In this document: positions 62,542 through 64,000 of the stretch, piece by piece
How positions within the stretch are numbered: position 1 is the stretch's first letter
Layout: each line of letters opens with the position of its first letter
Translations under genes and position numbers: made by a program
The notes under the pieces: model-generated
The model's database searches: none
Seen by the model: only the letters and a program-made list of their open reading frames with translations
Told to the model about the DNA's origin: nothing
Source: Aureisphaera sp963669405
GTDB taxonomy: Bacteria > Bacteroidota > Bacteroidia > Flavobacteriales > Flavobacteriaceae
Length of the DNA: 64,000 nt
NCBI GenBank assembly: GCA_963669405.2
Contig: CAXXHF010000002.1
Coordinates: 62,001 to 126,000, forward strand
Direction: 5' to 3'

Positions 62542-62841
62542 AACATATTGTTTTATAATCGATCCCCATACAAAGATGTCAATTTTTCTCCCTAAGATAC
62601 AAAATATCAATAAGCATAAAACGTAAAAACCATCCTTAAAATCTTAATTGATGGCTCTATAAACAGCTTTTCTTGGGTTGAGTAGAACAAGAAATAAAGA
62701 CTTTAGAGCAAGTGTCACCATCATAAGATGGTAAAATCTGAAACTCTCATTTATACTTCGCAGCAATGCGTAATCTAAACTGCAATAGGCTTTTACATTT
62801 TTTTTGCTATCTTTAGAAGACTAACAATCAATCCAATAATA

Positions 62842-63279
62842 ATGAACCCAGCCGAAAATTCCCCTTCCCCATTCCATTTTGAACTTTCCGCCAATGGAGA
62901 ACAAACTACTTTTAAAGAAGTTTCTGGAATGGTTACCGAAGTTGTTTTACGTAACAGTTTAAAAGCGGGCGAAAATCCATTTCGTTACAGAATCCCTTCA
63001 CTTCCAAAAGGAAGTTTGGAGTTAAAAAATGGAACTGTACAACAAGGTTCAAAATTATTGCAATGGTGCGCTACATGTCAAAATCCTGAAGAACCTACCC
63101 CAAAAAGTAATGCCACCTTGCGACTCAAAGACTCACAAGGGAAGTCTTTGGTTGAATGGACATTGCATAGAGCGCATCCCATTAGCAATAAAGCATCCCA
63201 AAGTCAGGGTAAAAATCCCAATTCAAATATTGAAAGCTTAGAATTAGACTATTCTTTCTTCTCACTTTCTAAAAAGTAA
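62842..63279 (+). CDS. phage T4 gp19-like tail tube protein (extracellular contractile injection system type)
   Basis: The 145-aa protein starts FHFELSANGEQTTFKEVSGMVTEVV and continues with LPKGSLELKNG and a WTLHRAHP segment. This is the pattern of the gp19/TIGR02241 tail-tube family used in phages and eCIS particles. Length is normal. No sheath, baseplate or AAA gene is seen before the window ends 0.7 kb later, so whether it opens an eCIS operon or is an orphan cannot be told. Upstream TATCTTTA (near 62810) is one base from the -7 consensus. Confidence 0.8.
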   Translation: MNPAENSPSPFHFELSANGEQTTFKEVSGMVTEVVLRNSLKAGENPFRYRIPSLPKGSLELKNGTVQQGSKLLQWCATCQNPEEPTPKSNATLRLKDSQGKSLVEWTLHRAHPISNKASQSQGKNPNSNIESLELDYSFFSLSKK

Positions 63280-63363
63280 GTATAAGGTAAAGAAATAGTG
63301 TTTCTGTCTAAAGCATGGCTCTCCTAATGTTATAAAATTACTTATCTTTACTGTATAGATACT

Positions 63364-63410
63364 CCCCGCCATAAATCTCTCTTATTCTGAAAGATTGGGT
63401 GGGGCTTTTA
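63364..63410 (+). terminator. terminator after the tail-tube gene
   Basis: CCCCGCC pairs with GGTGGGG (one G-T wobble) and AATCT with AGATT inside, followed by CTTTTA and a few T. It separates the tail-tube gene from the TIR gene. Confidence 0.55.
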
Positions 63411-63449
63411 TTTGACCAATAATCTAAGAATTCTAAACAAAAATAGTTC

Positions 63450-64000
63450 ATGGCCGTTTTTATAAGTTATAGCCACGATGACAGGCAATGGTTTGAGCAA
63501 TTAAAGAAACCACTAATGTTTCTGGAAAATCATTATGAGATTGAGGTATGGGAAGATACTCGCTTCAGAACTGGGAAAGTTTGGAAAAAAGAAATAGAAA
63601 AAGCCATTGGTAAATGTTCTGTAGCCATACTATTGGTTAGTGAAAACTTTTTAGCTTCAGAATTTATTATTAAAAAAGAATTACCGGATATTTTGGACAA
63701 AGCCAGAAACAATGGCCTTGAAATTTTCACATTGATATGGGATCATTGTGTTTTCAATATTTCTCCTTTGGCAAAATATCAGACATTTAACGATCCAGAG
63801 TTTCCGTTAGAAAAAGAAGATCCCAAAGAGCGAAAGAAAATACTTTCGGATGCTGCCATTGAGATAAAAACCATTCTAGAAGAAAAAGAAAAAACTATCG
63901 AAATTCCAGATATCACATTTGGTTTTTCTCAAAACATCCTCATTATTTTAGCTTTCCTTTCCAAAGCTGAAGAGCCCATACAGATTACCACCATTGAAAA
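63450..64000 (+). CDS. TIR-domain protein (C-terminus cut by window edge)
   Basis: The frame starts at the ATG at 63450 and is open to the window end (183 codons). Residues 1-9 read MAVFISYSH, the TIR box 1, followed by VWEDTRFRTGKVWKKEIEKAIGKCSVAILLVSENFL, where a glutamate in EIEKAI is in the position of the NADase glutamate. The TIR fold appears to end near residue 155. After that, FGFSQNILIILAFLSKAEEPIQ begins another domain that I cannot identify. Bacterial TIR proteins of this type often act in phage defence by NAD depletion; the actual role here needs the missing part. Confidence 0.85.
   Translation, partial: MAVFISYSHDDRQWFEQLKKPLMFLENHYEIEVWEDTRFRTGKVWKKEIEKAIGKCSVAILLVSENFLASEFIIKKELPDILDKARNNGLEIFTLIWDHCVFNISPLAKYQTFNDPEFPLEKEDPKERKKILSDAAIEIKTILEEKEKTIEIPDITFGFSQNILIILAFLSKAEEPIQITTIE

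Noticed and set aside
62842..63279. A prophage at the right edge.
   Set aside because: Only one tail-tube-like gene is visible with no integrase, capsid or terminase, and eCIS systems use the same fold.

Overview
The window looks like chromosome of a marine-type member of the Flavobacteriaceae (Bacteroidota). The DNA is AT-rich. Promoters match the Bacteroidota -7 box TAnnTTTG rather than TATAAT, and ribosome binding sites are A-rich without Shine-Dalgarno sequences. Two secreted proteins end in type IX secretion sorting domains, lipoproteins are numerous, and E1 alpha and beta are fused in one dehydrogenase. I see no tRNA, rRNA, CRISPR array, insertion sequence or prophage.

Layout: 0-4.7 kb (minus) is a PAPS operon (cysQ, tandem DUF2061 protein, cysC, cysD, cysN) that runs directly into a sulfotransferase cut by the left edge. 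It makes activated sulfate and clears PAP, and no sulfate reduction genes are present. 4.8-5.6 kb is a lipoprotein. 5.7-12.9 kb (minus) carries pxpABC (5-oxoprolinase), an Nramp-fold transporter lacking the usual metal ligands, and a very large metallophosphoesterase/beta-barrel lipoprotein. 13-16.6 kb has an HD phosphohydrolase fused to a Pycsar-effector-like membrane domain, facing a GAF-domain protein. 16.7-26.6 kb is housekeeping: thioredoxin-like lipoprotein, SIMPL, rhomboid, LpxL-like acyltransferase, glycerate kinase, class V aminotransferase, glmM, ACP phosphodiesterase and gamma-glutamyltranspeptidase. 26.8-35.5 kb holds a membrane protein, uvrA and a coupled trio: LOG protein, secreted endonuclease/phosphatase-fold protein and an M1-like protein with a degenerate active site and a barrel. 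35.7-40.1 kb holds the fused branched-chain-type E1 and asnB.

The most interesting element lies just upstream of asnB. A 17-codon reading frame with eight Asn codons is followed by an intrinsic terminator, and a 9-bp segment between them can pair with the terminator's 5' arm. This is the architecture of an asparagine-responsive transcription attenuator.

40.3-45.6 kb contains a membrane-anchored AraC regulator and three genes with frameshifts (a sorting-domain protein, a lipoprotein, a C1B peptidase), suggesting local decay or local sequence errors. 43.6-50.6 kb interleaves menaquinone genes (menB, menD, menF-type synthase, a hotdog thioesterase) with cvfB and small unknowns. 50.7-52.1 kb has an esterase and a leucine-rich repeat protein. 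52.3-60.3 kb is a GlgE-type alpha-glucan cluster (glgE, maltokinase, glgB, GH31) with LacI-like palindromes. 60.3-62.6 kb holds a BASS-family transporter and a CarboxypepD_reg-like outer-membrane protein. The right edge has a gp19-like tail-tube protein and a partial TIR-domain gene.

Three genes (uvrA, cvfB, menD) have a perfect TAnnTTTG box only 5-6 nt before the ATG, suggesting leaderless transcripts. All functions are read from motifs and family knowledge; no searches were run.
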